Assembly (NCBI RefSeq): GCF_003448965.1
Contig: NZ_QRGC01000026.1
Span: 28,514 to 92,513 of the forward strand
Length of the DNA: 64,000 nt
DNA from: Oceanicella sp. SM1341
GTDB taxonomy: Bacteria > Pseudomonadota > Alphaproteobacteria > Rhodobacterales > Rhodobacteraceae
Reading direction: 5' to 3'
Made by a program: the position numbers and the translations under genes. Shown piece after piece: positions 17,098 through 24,907 of this stretch (its first letter is position 1; the number at the start of each line of letters is the position of its first letter). The notes beneath the pieces were generated by a model. The model worked only from the letters and a program-made list of their open reading frames with translations. It was not told the origin of the DNA and made no database searches.

Positions 17098-18345
17098 TCA
17101 TAGCGCCAGCGCGCGCTGCAGATCTTCATGCTCGAAGGCGCTGGCCATGCGGTTGATCTCAGCCGAACGCGCACCGACCGACCTCGCGGTCTCACGCCAG
17201 GTGGCGGTGACCGTGGCCACCTCCTTGATGATTGCGCGCGCTTGCGCGAGCGTCAGGGCGAAGTATTCTGAAGCCTCTTCCAGCAGGTCGAGCGAACAGG
17301 TGCCCTCGTCGAGATCGATATTGGTGGTCAGCACCCTCGCCTTGATGTCGGTCGGCACCGGATTGAGATCGTAGGCCGGCGACAGCGACCATCCCGCCTT
17401 GCCACGCCAGAGGAAGCCGTGGTTGCGCAGATGATCGTCGACATTGGAGATCAGCACGCTGAAAACGACACGGCGATACAGGGCCTGGGCATCGGTCTTG
17501 CCCTGTGCGCCATGCTCAGCCAGAGCGTCGACGATCTCGGGATAGCTCCCGCGCTCGCCATCCTTGGCGCCCATCATCGCCATCGCTGACAGGAATGGGA
17601 TCCGCACCGTGCCCTCGCGATCGAACCGCCGCGACAGCATGACCTTCTTGCCCGCCACATCGATGAGTTCGTGGTGCGGCGTGACGATGCCAGCCTGGCC
17701 AGCCAGTCGCAGAGCGACCTCCTCCCATGTCTCCATGCTGTATTCGTCGGTTTCCTTCGGAAACTTGGCAATGGAGAGATGACCATGCTGATCGACGACC
17801 GAGGCCTTCGGACGCGCTCCGCCGAGCGATGAGCCAGGCGCAAAGATGAGCTGGAGGTCCTCGTCGGTCTCCTCATCCCGCAGGATCCGTTCGGTGACCT
17901 GCAGGAGGCGCCCGAGCTCGATCAGGGCGGGAACCCCCGCGCGGATCGGTGCCAGGAACGGTTCCTCGCCCACCCGCCGAAATCGCAGCGCGCCAAGCCG
18001 GGTCTCGTCAGCGACACCCAGGAGATAATCGCTTTCGGTCAACGTGCGCACCGCACGGCGATCCCGTCCGGCGCTGCGTCGTTCCGCGCGCTGCATGAGG
18101 CGGCGTCCCCAGGTGTCGGGCGCGGAGTCGCCAATCGAGCCAAAGGTCGACAGCCCTGCCGGTGGAGCAAAGGCGCCACGCGTAGTGGGGAGAGCAGGCT
18201 CAAGCGAGAACCGCTCCGCATCCTTGAGCCAGGCAGGATCGTATTCGAACAGGATGGTCTCACCACCGCGGACACGGTTGCTACGCGCCAGTCCGACAGG
18301 ATGCAGGCGGCCCTTCAGATCGACGTGAACTTCGAAATCAGCCAT
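17098..18345 (-). CDS. hipA: HipA-family serine/threonine kinase toxin
   Basis: A 415-residue HipA protein. The N-terminal subdomain has SIGDSAPDTWGRRLMQR; the kinase core shows SLGGARPKASV (nucleotide loop), VFSVLISNVDDHLRNHGFL (catalytic loop, with the catalytic Asp), and SLSPAYDLNP (metal-binding DFG-like segment). Known HipA toxins phosphorylate aminoacyl-tRNA synthetases or other targets and cause growth arrest. The ATG at 18345 overlaps the hipB stop by 8 bases. All key motifs are intact, so it is probably active. Confidence 0.92.
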   Translation of the reverse strand: MADFEVHVDLKGRLHPVGLARSNRVRGGETILFEYDPAWLKDAERFSLEPALPTTRGAFAPPAGLSTFGSIGDSAPDTWGRRLMQRAERRSAGRDRRAVRTLTESDYLLGVADETRLGALRFRRVGEEPFLAPIRAGVPALIELGRLLQVTERILRDEETDEDLQLIFAPGSSLGGARPKASVVDQHGHLSIAKFPKETDEYSMETWEEVALRLAGQAGIVTPHHELIDVAGKKVMLSRRFDREGTVRIPFLSAMAMMGAKDGERGSYPEIVDALAEHGAQGKTDAQALYRRVVFSVLISNVDDHLRNHGFLWRGKAGWSLSPAYDLNPVPTDIKARVLTTNIDLDEGTCSLDLLEEASEYFALTLAQARAIIKEVATVTATWRETARSVGARSAEINRMASAFEHEDLQRALAL

Positions 18346-18673
18346 CGCGCGACGGTCCCGCTGGCCGCTTGAGGTGGACACTCTTCGGCAAGTCGGCACT
18401 GGCCAGCGCCTGGCCGACGCTGTCGTTGGCGATATCCGCAACCTGGCTTAGCCCCTCCAGTAGCCCAAGCGCCTGCAGGACGCTGGCATAGATGCCGATG
18501 CTGACACTGGTGTCTCCGGCCTCGATCTTCTGGAGTGTCGACCGCGACGTGAAAGCTCGCTCTGCTACGACGGCCATCGGCAACCGCCGACGCCGCCGGG
18601 CGTCCTGGATGTCCGCGCCGAGCTTGCGCAGCGCGCGCCGCACAGCGGCCGGAGGATTGTGAGGTGTTGGCAT
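18338..18673 (-). CDS. hipB: HipB-type XRE antitoxin
   Basis: A 111-residue protein with an XRE helix-turn-helix at about residues 17-72 (LGADIQDARRRRRLPMAVVAERAFTSRSTLQKIEAGD). It precedes and overlaps hipA, the usual antitoxin-first order. HipB proteins neutralise HipA and repress their own promoter; a matching palindrome lies just upstream (18681-18717). Confidence 0.9.
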   Translation of the reverse strand: MPTPHNPPAAVRRALRKLGADIQDARRRRRLPMAVVAERAFTSRSTLQKIEAGDTSVSIGIYASVLQALGLLEGLSQVADIANDSVGQALASADLPKSVHLKRPAGPSRDG

Positions 18674-18680
18674 CTGTCAG

Positions 18681-18717
18681 CTTCGCACTACATACTATAG
18701 GCATATGTAGCACGAAG
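18681..18717. promoter_or_regulatory. Inverted repeat upstream of hipBA, probable HipB operator
   Basis: CTTCGcaCTACATA and TATGTAGcaCGAAG face each other across 9 bases, 8 to 44 bases upstream of the hipB start. The inner 7-bp and outer 5-bp arms are perfect complements. Position and symmetry fit an autorepression site. Confidence 0.75.
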
Positions 18718-18868
18718 CCGACAATCTTTGAAGAGATTTACAGATGCAGCGTCATTCGCCACTTCATTTCCCAGGCCGGCAGCTAGTCTACAGTCGCTCG
18801 TTGTGGGCACCAGCGACAGTCAGCACTACGCCGGCGTAGCTGATATCGCCGCAGTGCTCTTTGCGCCA

Positions 18869-20026
18869 TCAGGGCAGAACTGGAAAGTTAGCCGGAATGT
18901 CCGGGATAAAGCCGCGCGCCTTGAGGGCTGCATCCGCGCCGGCGTAGCCGGCCTTAACGAGAAGCCTCTGCTCGACGCTGGAGAACGGATTGAGCCTCGT
19001 TCGCAAGTCGGCCGCTTCGCGAGCCTCTTCACGCGACAGCGCCGTACCGTGTTCGATACGATATTGCTCCGGCGCAGACCCAATGTCCCAGTATACGACA
19101 TTTCTCTGACCCGAGTTAGCCATGCCGAACAGGATACGCTGACGTGAGTTCTGGACTTGCTGCTGGATGATGTTGAGCGTCCGGTACGTTTGCCCGACCC
19201 ATCGACCGCCAGGTTTTCCGACTTCCGGGATCGTCTTCCCTGCGTCACTGACAAGGATCGTGCGACAGCGCTTCCACACACGCTCCAGGCCAAGGTTGTC
19301 GTAGACGCCGCCGTCCGTAAGTACAGCGCGCTCGGTGAAAGGTGGTCGGTGAAGGTCAGCACCTGCGGCAGCCTTGACGCGTTGACCCGTCAAATCGATT
19401 GCAACTGGCGACAATAGAGGCGGGAAAGCCGATGACGCCGCGACTACTTTTGAGAGCGGCAGATCGGGCTTGTCTATGATGCCGACGCGGTAGTCTGCCG
19501 CGTAAGCCTTAGAAAATCGCCAGCCGCTACCGGTCTGGAGATTTGTGGCCATAAAGGTGAAACGCGGACTGTCCGACAGGTCTTGTAGAGTGGCCCCTTG
19601 ATAGAGGTGCCGGTCATAGGCGCGCGCAATGCAATCCGCGGCAGCACATCCAGGGAGAAAGCTGTAAAGGATGGCCCGGGTGTCGATCCCGATGCCAACG
19701 AAGCGAAGGAGCGGGACAACCACTTCGTGGCAGAGGTTCCTGGCGACACCAGAGGCGTCGAAGTCCAGATCGCTCCATTTCAGCGCCAGGAAGCCAGCTG
19801 CGATCGATCCACCTGAGACACTGGCCACCTCATCAATTCCAGCGAGATATCCGAGTTCGTTGAGCCGGATTAGCGCGCCGAGATGGTAGATTGTCGCGCG
19901 ATATCCGCCACCCGACAGGCAAAGTCCGATCGTATCCTCGACCTTGCGCGCTTGGAGGAAATCCCCGCCAACACCATTTTTGACGAACTTGCTCTGGATG
20001 TCTTCGGCTGCACTAGGCTCGGTCAT
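18869..20026 (-). CDS. Patatin-like phospholipase (CapV-like effector)
   Basis: A 385-residue patatin. The oxyanion motif is GGGYRA (39-44), the nucleophile lies in ASVSGGS (Ser71), and the dyad Asp is in LTDGGVYDNLG in the second half. Patatins hydrolyse membrane phospholipids; in CBASS the CapV effectors are patatins that destroy the membrane when activated. Its ATG overlaps the end of the E2-E1-JAB gene by 4 bases, so it is the last gene of a three-gene operon and probably its killing effector. Confidence 0.88.
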   Translation of the reverse strand: MTEPSAAEDIQSKFVKNGVGGDFLQARKVEDTIGLCLSGGGYRATIYHLGALIRLNELGYLAGIDEVASVSGGSIAAGFLALKWSDLDFDASGVARNLCHEVVVPLLRFVGIGIDTRAILYSFLPGCAAADCIARAYDRHLYQGATLQDLSDSPRFTFMATNLQTGSGWRFSKAYAADYRVGIIDKPDLPLSKVVAASSAFPPLLSPVAIDLTGQRVKAAAGADLHRPPFTERAVLTDGGVYDNLGLERVWKRCRTILVSDAGKTIPEVGKPGGRWVGQTYRTLNIIQQQVQNSRQRILFGMANSGQRNVVYWDIGSAPEQYRIEHGTALSREEAREAADLRTRLNPFSSVEQRLLVKAGYAGADAALKARGFIPDIPANFPVLP

Positions 20027-22293
20027 TGAGCCGCCTCTCCGGCATCGTACGCAGACCGGTTCCCCAACATCAGCCTGAATGCGCCATTGTCACCGGCAAT
20101 ACCCATCAAGGCCGGAAGATCCTCGTTCTGCAATTCTTCGGTCAGCCAGCACATCTGACGGATGTCGGTGGCGCTGGGTCTTGTAGATGATCCCTGAGGG
20201 TGGGAGTGCCACTCACCGACATACCGCACCTGATAAAGTGATCGTTTGGTTGCTTCGCTTACAGCGTCGGCAAGTCCCATGACGCCACGCTCAAAGGCGT
20301 GAGCACTGCCTCTGCTGTCCACCGGCGCAGCCATTGCCCGGACGATTTGGATGGTCTGGCGGCTCGTGTCCACAATGCCCAGGAGAACCCCACCCGTTTC
20401 ATTGGGAAGACTTTCTGCCCGAAGCTGGACAATCTCCTGGGCGACAGAGGCACCATAACTGACGACCCATGCGCCAAGCGAGATGCGCTCGACGGCCTCC
20501 CCATCTTCATGGTTCAGTGAAACGCTAAGGTCGTCTTGCACTGTCCAGATAGAAACACGCCCAAATGGAGCCTTTGCCGCTTCGATCACGGCGCGGGATG
20601 CGATTGCGCTCAGGAGCGCCGCCGAAGATGCAGGGATGCGGTTGGTCAGAGCTCGGCAGGAGCCGCTGTAACGTAGGCCGTCGCCTGATACCCGAAGGTG
20701 GGCTTCTAGGTCAGATCTTGTCTGGATCAACCGATGATACTGGGCTTCCAGCTCGTGCAGCTTGATGCCCCGATCAGCGCTCTCGGCGAGCAGCACGATG
20801 GCGGAGCCCTCCGGGTTGAAAAAGATCGAAATACGCCGCGCTGCACCAGCTAGGTTGGAAATGTGCCGGGATACCGCGACCGATGCTGAGGAGTCGAGGA
20901 TAAGATCCGCGTTTGAGATTGCCTCAGCCAGACCGGTTTGGGATGCGCCATCAGCAGTCAGGATGTTGGCATTCAGCCCATGCGCCAGTTCGCCAGTCAG
21001 CCTGCTGACGTAGTGGGCAAGGGCAGGCGCTTTCGGAGCCCCCGTATCATCCGGGAAGAGGGCATGGCGTGCGAAGTTGTGCGGCAGGAGAATGTCGTCA
21101 TCCACGACCGTCCAGGTGAAATGTCCTTCGCGGGCGAGAGTGGTGGCCAAGTGCGAGCCCAGTGAACCCGCACCAATCAGCACCGCCTTTCGCTGGTCAG
21201 GCTCGACTTCGCCGCTGACGGCCGCGCCGATGTTGCGATCAAATTCCAAGTGAACGTCGGCAGGCTCGATGCGAATAGCCTGTAGTTCTGCGTCGGGAGC
21301 AGAGAACAAGGTTTGAAGGTAGGCCTCACTTGCGCCCTTGCCGCTATTGTTTTTTGCAAGGGCTCCCAGTGCCACCCCCACTTCCCCGGCGCATTCATGA
21401 GTAACGAACGCTCGCAGGTCGTGGGCAGTCCGGCCGGCTTCATCGGAAACCGGAAAGGCAACGACAATGGCGATCCTGGCATTAAGTCGCCGCACAGCGT
21501 CGTTTCCCAGGCCTGCCCAGGATGTGAGCCTCTGCCGCAGTAAAGCGACCAAATCGAAACCGCACGCTGATAGCTGACTGGCGAGCCCATTCAGCGCCTG
21601 GGGAGCGAACTGGATACGCTGCATCCCCTGCGGCGCGACGGACACCGGCACCACCACAAATGCCGGCGGGTCGTCCCGACGCAAATCAGCCAGCTGAGTG
21701 ATAATGATCGACATGTTATCCCCTCGAACGAATCCAAGGAGTTCCGCAGGCTCGGCACCATCATGCAAGGCGGCCCTTGGAACAACAAGCGTCATAGGGC
21801 TGTAGAAGAAGAGCGGTTCGAGAGGCTGCGCCTGATCATGCAAGTCGCCGGCAGCAGCTTTGGCCAGCCACAGCTGAATGCGCCGCAAAAAATCTGCCGA
21901 CGTGTAAGTCAGGCGCGCTTCTTGCCAGGGACGATCATCGATGCAAAGTGCCCGCGGATACCCTTCGGGTGACCAATTCTGATGCATCGTCTCGGGGAAG
22001 TCCGAGCGTAGTGCAAGAACACTGGGCGGCTTTGATTCCTCGCCAAAGACGACAGCTACCGGTTCAATTCCCCGAATGGGCGCGGCGAGTTCCTGCGGAC
22101 GTTCGACCTCGATTTCGAGAAGTAGAGCGGCCAGCTGGCCGTCTGCGGCCTGGCGCGCGCCAACTAAAGTAACGCCAGCTGCACCGCCGTCACTGATATA
22201 GTCGGCCAGAATACGGACGGCGCCGATGGCGCTGTCCGCAGCATTGATTGGGTCACCAAATTCAACCCACCAGCTATGCAGACCAACTTCCAT
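20023..22293 (-). CDS. E2-E1-JAB triple-fusion ubiquitin-like conjugation protein
   Basis: A 756-residue fusion of three ubiquitin-pathway domains. The N terminus (about 1-170) is E2-like: YPRALCIDDRPWQEARLTYTSADFLRRIQLWL with C117 as likely catalytic Cys, followed by the GDLHDQAQPLEP segment seen in Cap2-type E2 domains. The middle is an E1/ThiF adenylation domain with GAGSLGSH (374-381) and VDDDILLPHNFARH. The C terminus is a JAB/JAMM metalloprotease: TGGVLLG, EWHSHP (E694, H696, H698) and RPSATD. In type II CBASS these jobs are split between Cap2 (E2-E1) and Cap3 (JAB). It sits between the MBL and patatin genes. Confidence 0.9.
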   Translation of the reverse strand: MEVGLHSWWVEFGDPINAADSAIGAVRILADYISDGGAAGVTLVGARQAADGQLAALLLEIEVERPQELAAPIRGIEPVAVVFGEESKPPSVLALRSDFPETMHQNWSPEGYPRALCIDDRPWQEARLTYTSADFLRRIQLWLAKAAAGDLHDQAQPLEPLFFYSPMTLVVPRAALHDGAEPAELLGFVRGDNMSIIITQLADLRRDDPPAFVVVPVSVAPQGMQRIQFAPQALNGLASQLSACGFDLVALLRQRLTSWAGLGNDAVRRLNARIAIVVAFPVSDEAGRTAHDLRAFVTHECAGEVGVALGALAKNNSGKGASEAYLQTLFSAPDAELQAIRIEPADVHLEFDRNIGAAVSGEVEPDQRKAVLIGAGSLGSHLATTLAREGHFTWTVVDDDILLPHNFARHALFPDDTGAPKAPALAHYVSRLTGELAHGLNANILTADGASQTGLAEAISNADLILDSSASVAVSRHISNLAGAARRISIFFNPEGSAIVLLAESADRGIKLHELEAQYHRLIQTRSDLEAHLRVSGDGLRYSGSCRALTNRIPASSAALLSAIASRAVIEAAKAPFGRVSIWTVQDDLSVSLNHEDGEAVERISLGAWVVSYGASVAQEIVQLRAESLPNETGGVLLGIVDTSRQTIQIVRAMAAPVDSRGSAHAFERGVMGLADAVSEATKRSLYQVRYVGEWHSHPQGSSTRPSATDIRQMCWLTEELQNEDLPALMGIAGDNGAFRLMLGNRSAYDAGEAAQ

Positions 22294-22298
22294 CAAGA

Positions 22299-23432
22299 TT
22301 AGCCCGCCCGCGCAGGTGCCGAAACGATACTGGCAGCACCGGCGGTAGCCGAGATGGTAAGCAGGCGCGCACCGCGATCGGTGATCTCGATCTGGATCGG
22401 CTTGGGTTTGGCGATGGACGGAGTCTCCATCGTCACTTTGAAGCTACCGTCAGCCTCCCGGGCGACGGATTTGTAGTAAGCGCCAGCCTGACGGTGCGGT
22501 GGCTGGACGTCCTTGTCCTCCGCGCTGCCCTTGACCGGCATCGGCTTGCTGGTCGACACCATAACATGGCGCTCGCGACCCTGGGTCTCACAGAGCCATT
22601 CGACATCCTCGGTCGGCTGGGTCTTGTCTTCGCCCTTTTCCCACCCAATGGCTGTGTACGAGCAATGATGCGGAAGCTTGAAGATGTCCCACAGGAGGCG
22701 GTCTTCGTTGCCGTGCCGCTTGGTCGTCTTAACCATCTGGTCGATTGAACCGCAGTCGATGTCCGACATAAAGAGCGCATAGGTCTCGCGGTCATTTTCG
22801 CGGAACGTCGCCTGAAAGACGACGCTGTCCTGATTGCGGTCGATGATGCCGTTGTCGTCCTGACGCCAGCCGAACGGGCTATGGATGAAGAATTCGACCT
22901 GTTCTTGCCCATACTTCGAGTAGCCCGGCACATAAGTACCGGCATCGGTGATCAGATGCGCTCGCGCTTCCAGCGACAGCCCCTGCTTTTCTAGCCAGTC
23001 CTTAAGCTTCTTGGGCCGTGAGAACACGCGGATGCCATAGCCCTGACGCAAGCGGTGACGTGCCTCCTGCCGGATGATCCGGGCGCTGTCCTGGCAACCG
23101 TCCTCAAGGATTGCGGCAGCGGGAACCCAGAGTTCCTTGATCTTGATCCGGCCTTCACCCTGATACTTCGTTGCATGGTCCAGCCAGAAGAAGTCACCGG
23201 CGCCGCAGCAATGGTCGTCGTCGAGGTGGGTGAAGCAGACGACGTCGTAATTGTCCCGCTTGGCAGCGCGCAGATCGGCCTTGAGGACGTCCGGCAGGTC
23301 GACCCGCTTGTCGAACGGATCATTGGCGTTTCGCATATCGGCATAGTCCACGAGCATTTTCTGCCCGTTGGCAAAGTCGATGAGGGTGCAGTCGGCATTA
23401 CCGAGCGGGTGGAAAGTTAGGGTCGCAGTCAC
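22299..23432 (-). CDS. MBL-fold metallohydrolase of a conjugation cassette
   Basis: A metallo-beta-lactamase-fold protein of the ComEC-like type. It starts TATLTFHPLGNADCTLIDF and LVDYADMRN, followed by the metal motif THLDDDH (H69, D71, D73, H74), a later SDIDC Asp ligand and KLPHHCS. I chose the GTG at 23432 with GAGG seven bases upstream; an ATG at 23513 would add 27 residues with no family similarity. It is first in the operon MBL, E2-E1-JAB, patatin. The last 20 residues are a flexible Ala-rich tail ending in Gly, the type of C terminus that an E1-E2 pair could activate. Whether it is nuclease, hydrolase or sensor is unknown. Confidence 0.82.
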   Translation of the reverse strand: MTATLTFHPLGNADCTLIDFANGQKMLVDYADMRNANDPFDKRVDLPDVLKADLRAAKRDNYDVVCFTHLDDDHCCGAGDFFWLDHATKYQGEGRIKIKELWVPAAAILEDGCQDSARIIRQEARHRLRQGYGIRVFSRPKKLKDWLEKQGLSLEARAHLITDAGTYVPGYSKYGQEQVEFFIHSPFGWRQDDNGIIDRNQDSVVFQATFRENDRETYALFMSDIDCGSIDQMVKTTKRHGNEDRLLWDIFKLPHHCSYTAIGWEKGEDKTQPTEDVEWLCETQGRERHVMVSTSKPMPVKGSAEDKDVQPPHRQAGAYYKSVAREADGSFKVTMETPSIAKPKPIQIEITDRGARLLTISATAGAASIVSAPARAG

Positions 23433-23533
23433 GTTAGGCCTCGCATCTGATGTTTCACAACGGAGGCGCTCGCTCGCATGGTCATTGGCCCCTGCTCGGA
23501 ACCATGATCGCATGTTGACTGCCGCTCCCAGAT

Positions 23534-23586
23534 GGGATACAAAACTATACGCATATCACTACGATGTCAATATCGTTTTGATACCC
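23534..23586. promoter_or_regulatory. Divergent promoter with nested inverted repeats (WYL operator candidate)
   Basis: The region between the MBL operon and the WYL regulator gene holds nested symmetry: ACGAT (23561-23565) facing ATCGT (23572-23576) across 6 bases, and GGGATACAAAAC (23534-23545) facing GTTTTGATACCC (23575-23586), which pair at 9 of 12 positions. CapW and BrxR regulators bind inverted repeats in exactly this kind of divergent position. Confidence 0.65.
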
Positions 23587-23602
23587 ATTAAGTGAGGATG
23601 CC

Positions 23603-24535
23603 ATGAACGAAAAGAGCCCCGCAATCCGATGGGGTGTAGAGCAGAGACTGGAGTTCATCGAATTTCGGCTGTTCTGGGAGGGTGGGATCAATCGCGGCGA
23701 CATCATCGAGATGTTCGGCGTCTCGGTCCCACAGGCATCCAGAGATCTCGCCATGTACCAGGACACCGCACCTGGGAACGTGGACTACGACAAAAGCGCA
23801 AAGCGCTACGTCCCATCGCATACGTTCCGAACACGGTTTCTGCGGCCTGATCCAAGCGTCTATTTATCCCGGCTTCGCGTACTTGGTGAAGGCCTGTCTC
23901 GGCCAGAAGATTCATGGGTGGCACATGTGCCGGAGATAGACGTAGCGGTTACACCGCATCGCATCATTGATACCGAGATACTGCGCTCAGTATTGACGGC
24001 GATGCGGGAGCGCCGTTCGCTCGATGTGTGCTACCAGTCGATGAACACTAAGCGACCCGATCCGGTTTGGCGTCGCATTACCCCCCATGCCTTCGGTTAT
24101 GACGGGTTCCGGTGGCATACACGCGCATTCTGCCATTTGGAGAACAGGTTTAAGGATTTCCTGCTTCCTCGGATCTTAGAGGCCGGGTCGTTCGGTGATC
24201 CCGTGGCGCTGGGAGACAAGGACACACTCTGGCAAGAGTATGTCGGGATCGAGATTGCGCCCCATCCGCAGCTGACAGACAGCCAGAAGAAGGTCGTCGC
24301 TAAAGACTACGGCATGTCGGATGGCTCTATGGTCCTCAGAGTCCGGAATGCAATGCTGTTTTACGCCCTCAAGAGACTGGGTCTGTTGGGTGACGCCGAA
24401 AAAGAAGACGCACGGCGGCAACATATTGTTGTCGTGAACAAGGAGGATGTGCAATCAGCCTTGGCTCGATCTGAAATTATTGAATTCAATACTGAAGCAG
24501 ATCTACTGGAGGGGCGAACTCTTGGTGAACCTTGA
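23603..24535 (+). CDS. WYL-domain transcriptional regulator (CapW/BrxR-like)
   Basis: A 310-residue regulator. The N-terminal winged helix is WGVEQRLEFIEFRLFWEGGINRGDIIEMFGVSVPQASRDLAMYQ; a WYL-type domain follows with PHAFGYDGFRWHTRAFCHLENRFKDFLLPRI, and a C-terminal domain after residue 220. This architecture matches CapW and BrxR, repressors of CBASS and BREX operons. It is transcribed away from the MBL/E2-E1-JAB/patatin operon and is its likely regulator; it might also act on the operon to its right. Confidence 0.88.
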   Translation: MNEKSPAIRWGVEQRLEFIEFRLFWEGGINRGDIIEMFGVSVPQASRDLAMYQDTAPGNVDYDKSAKRYVPSHTFRTRFLRPDPSVYLSRLRVLGEGLSRPEDSWVAHVPEIDVAVTPHRIIDTEILRSVLTAMRERRSLDVCYQSMNTKRPDPVWRRITPHAFGYDGFRWHTRAFCHLENRFKDFLLPRILEAGSFGDPVALGDKDTLWQEYVGIEIAPHPQLTDSQKKVVAKDYGMSDGSMVLRVRNAMLFYALKRLGLLGDAEKEDARRQHIVVVNKEDVQSALARSEIIEFNTEADLLEGRTLGEP

Positions 24536-24659
24536 GAGCATTGGCGGCGGTACGCTTGATGGTCGGGAGCCACTCTTCGACCATAGCGCGATCCACCAAC
24601 AGCTTTCCCCCTGGTGCTGGATCGGTCGGAGGAATTTGCTTAAACGGCAGAGGCGCCAC

Positions 24660-24775
24660 GATGCTGGTGCCTCAACTTTGTGTCGGACAGTCTCTCCGAC
24701 GACCGCCTCTTCCGGATCCTGCGAGTGATCAACTGCTTCAGCCGGGAATGCTTGGCGACGGATGCCGGCTCCTTT
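24660..24775 (+). pseudogene. IS3-family transposase (orfB) fragment
   Basis: One frame reads NFVSDSLSDDRLFRILRVINCFSREC followed by LATDAG. This matches the DFVSDxLxDGRRFRxLTVIDNFSRECLA segment around the first catalytic Asp of IS3-family OrfB, though the Asp of the usual LDFVSD is Asn here. Just upstream, in another frame, lie traces of the preceding MLVP segment, so a frameshift or deletion separates them. Only about 35 codons are left: a relic, not an active insertion sequence. Confidence 0.75.
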
Positions 24776-24856
24776 GAGCGTCTGGTCAGCGCGCAATGGC
24801 GATGGCCAGATCGCATGGCAACCTCCCCCAAGGATCCCCAATGTTGACATCATTTC

Positions 24857-24876
24857 AATCAAGTAATTACTTGATT
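24857..24876. promoter_or_regulatory. 20-bp perfect palindrome in the helicase operon promoter
   Basis: AATCAAGTAA at 24857-24866 is followed directly by its reverse complement TTACTTGATT at 24867-24876. A TTGACA -35-like box lies at 24844-24849, so the palindrome covers the expected -10 region, 32 bases upstream of the helicase start. This is the layout of a repressor operator. Confidence 0.75.
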
Positions 24877-24907
24877 TGGGAGAATTTTCACCTGGAAGCA
24901 GACCGGC

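Larger units (their letters stand above)
24536..24907. other. Region between WYL gene and helicase operon
   Basis: About 370 bases. It holds an IS3-family transposase relic (24660-24775), and the promoter region of the helicase operon with the palindrome at 24857-24876. A short open frame on the minus strand (through 24595-24503, reading MVEEWLPTIKRTAANAL) is unassigned. Confidence 0.6.

Noticed and set aside
18869..23432. Ordinary type II CBASS
   Set aside because: No CD-NTase (cyclase) gene is present in or next to the operon, and its first gene encodes an MBL-fold protein instead.
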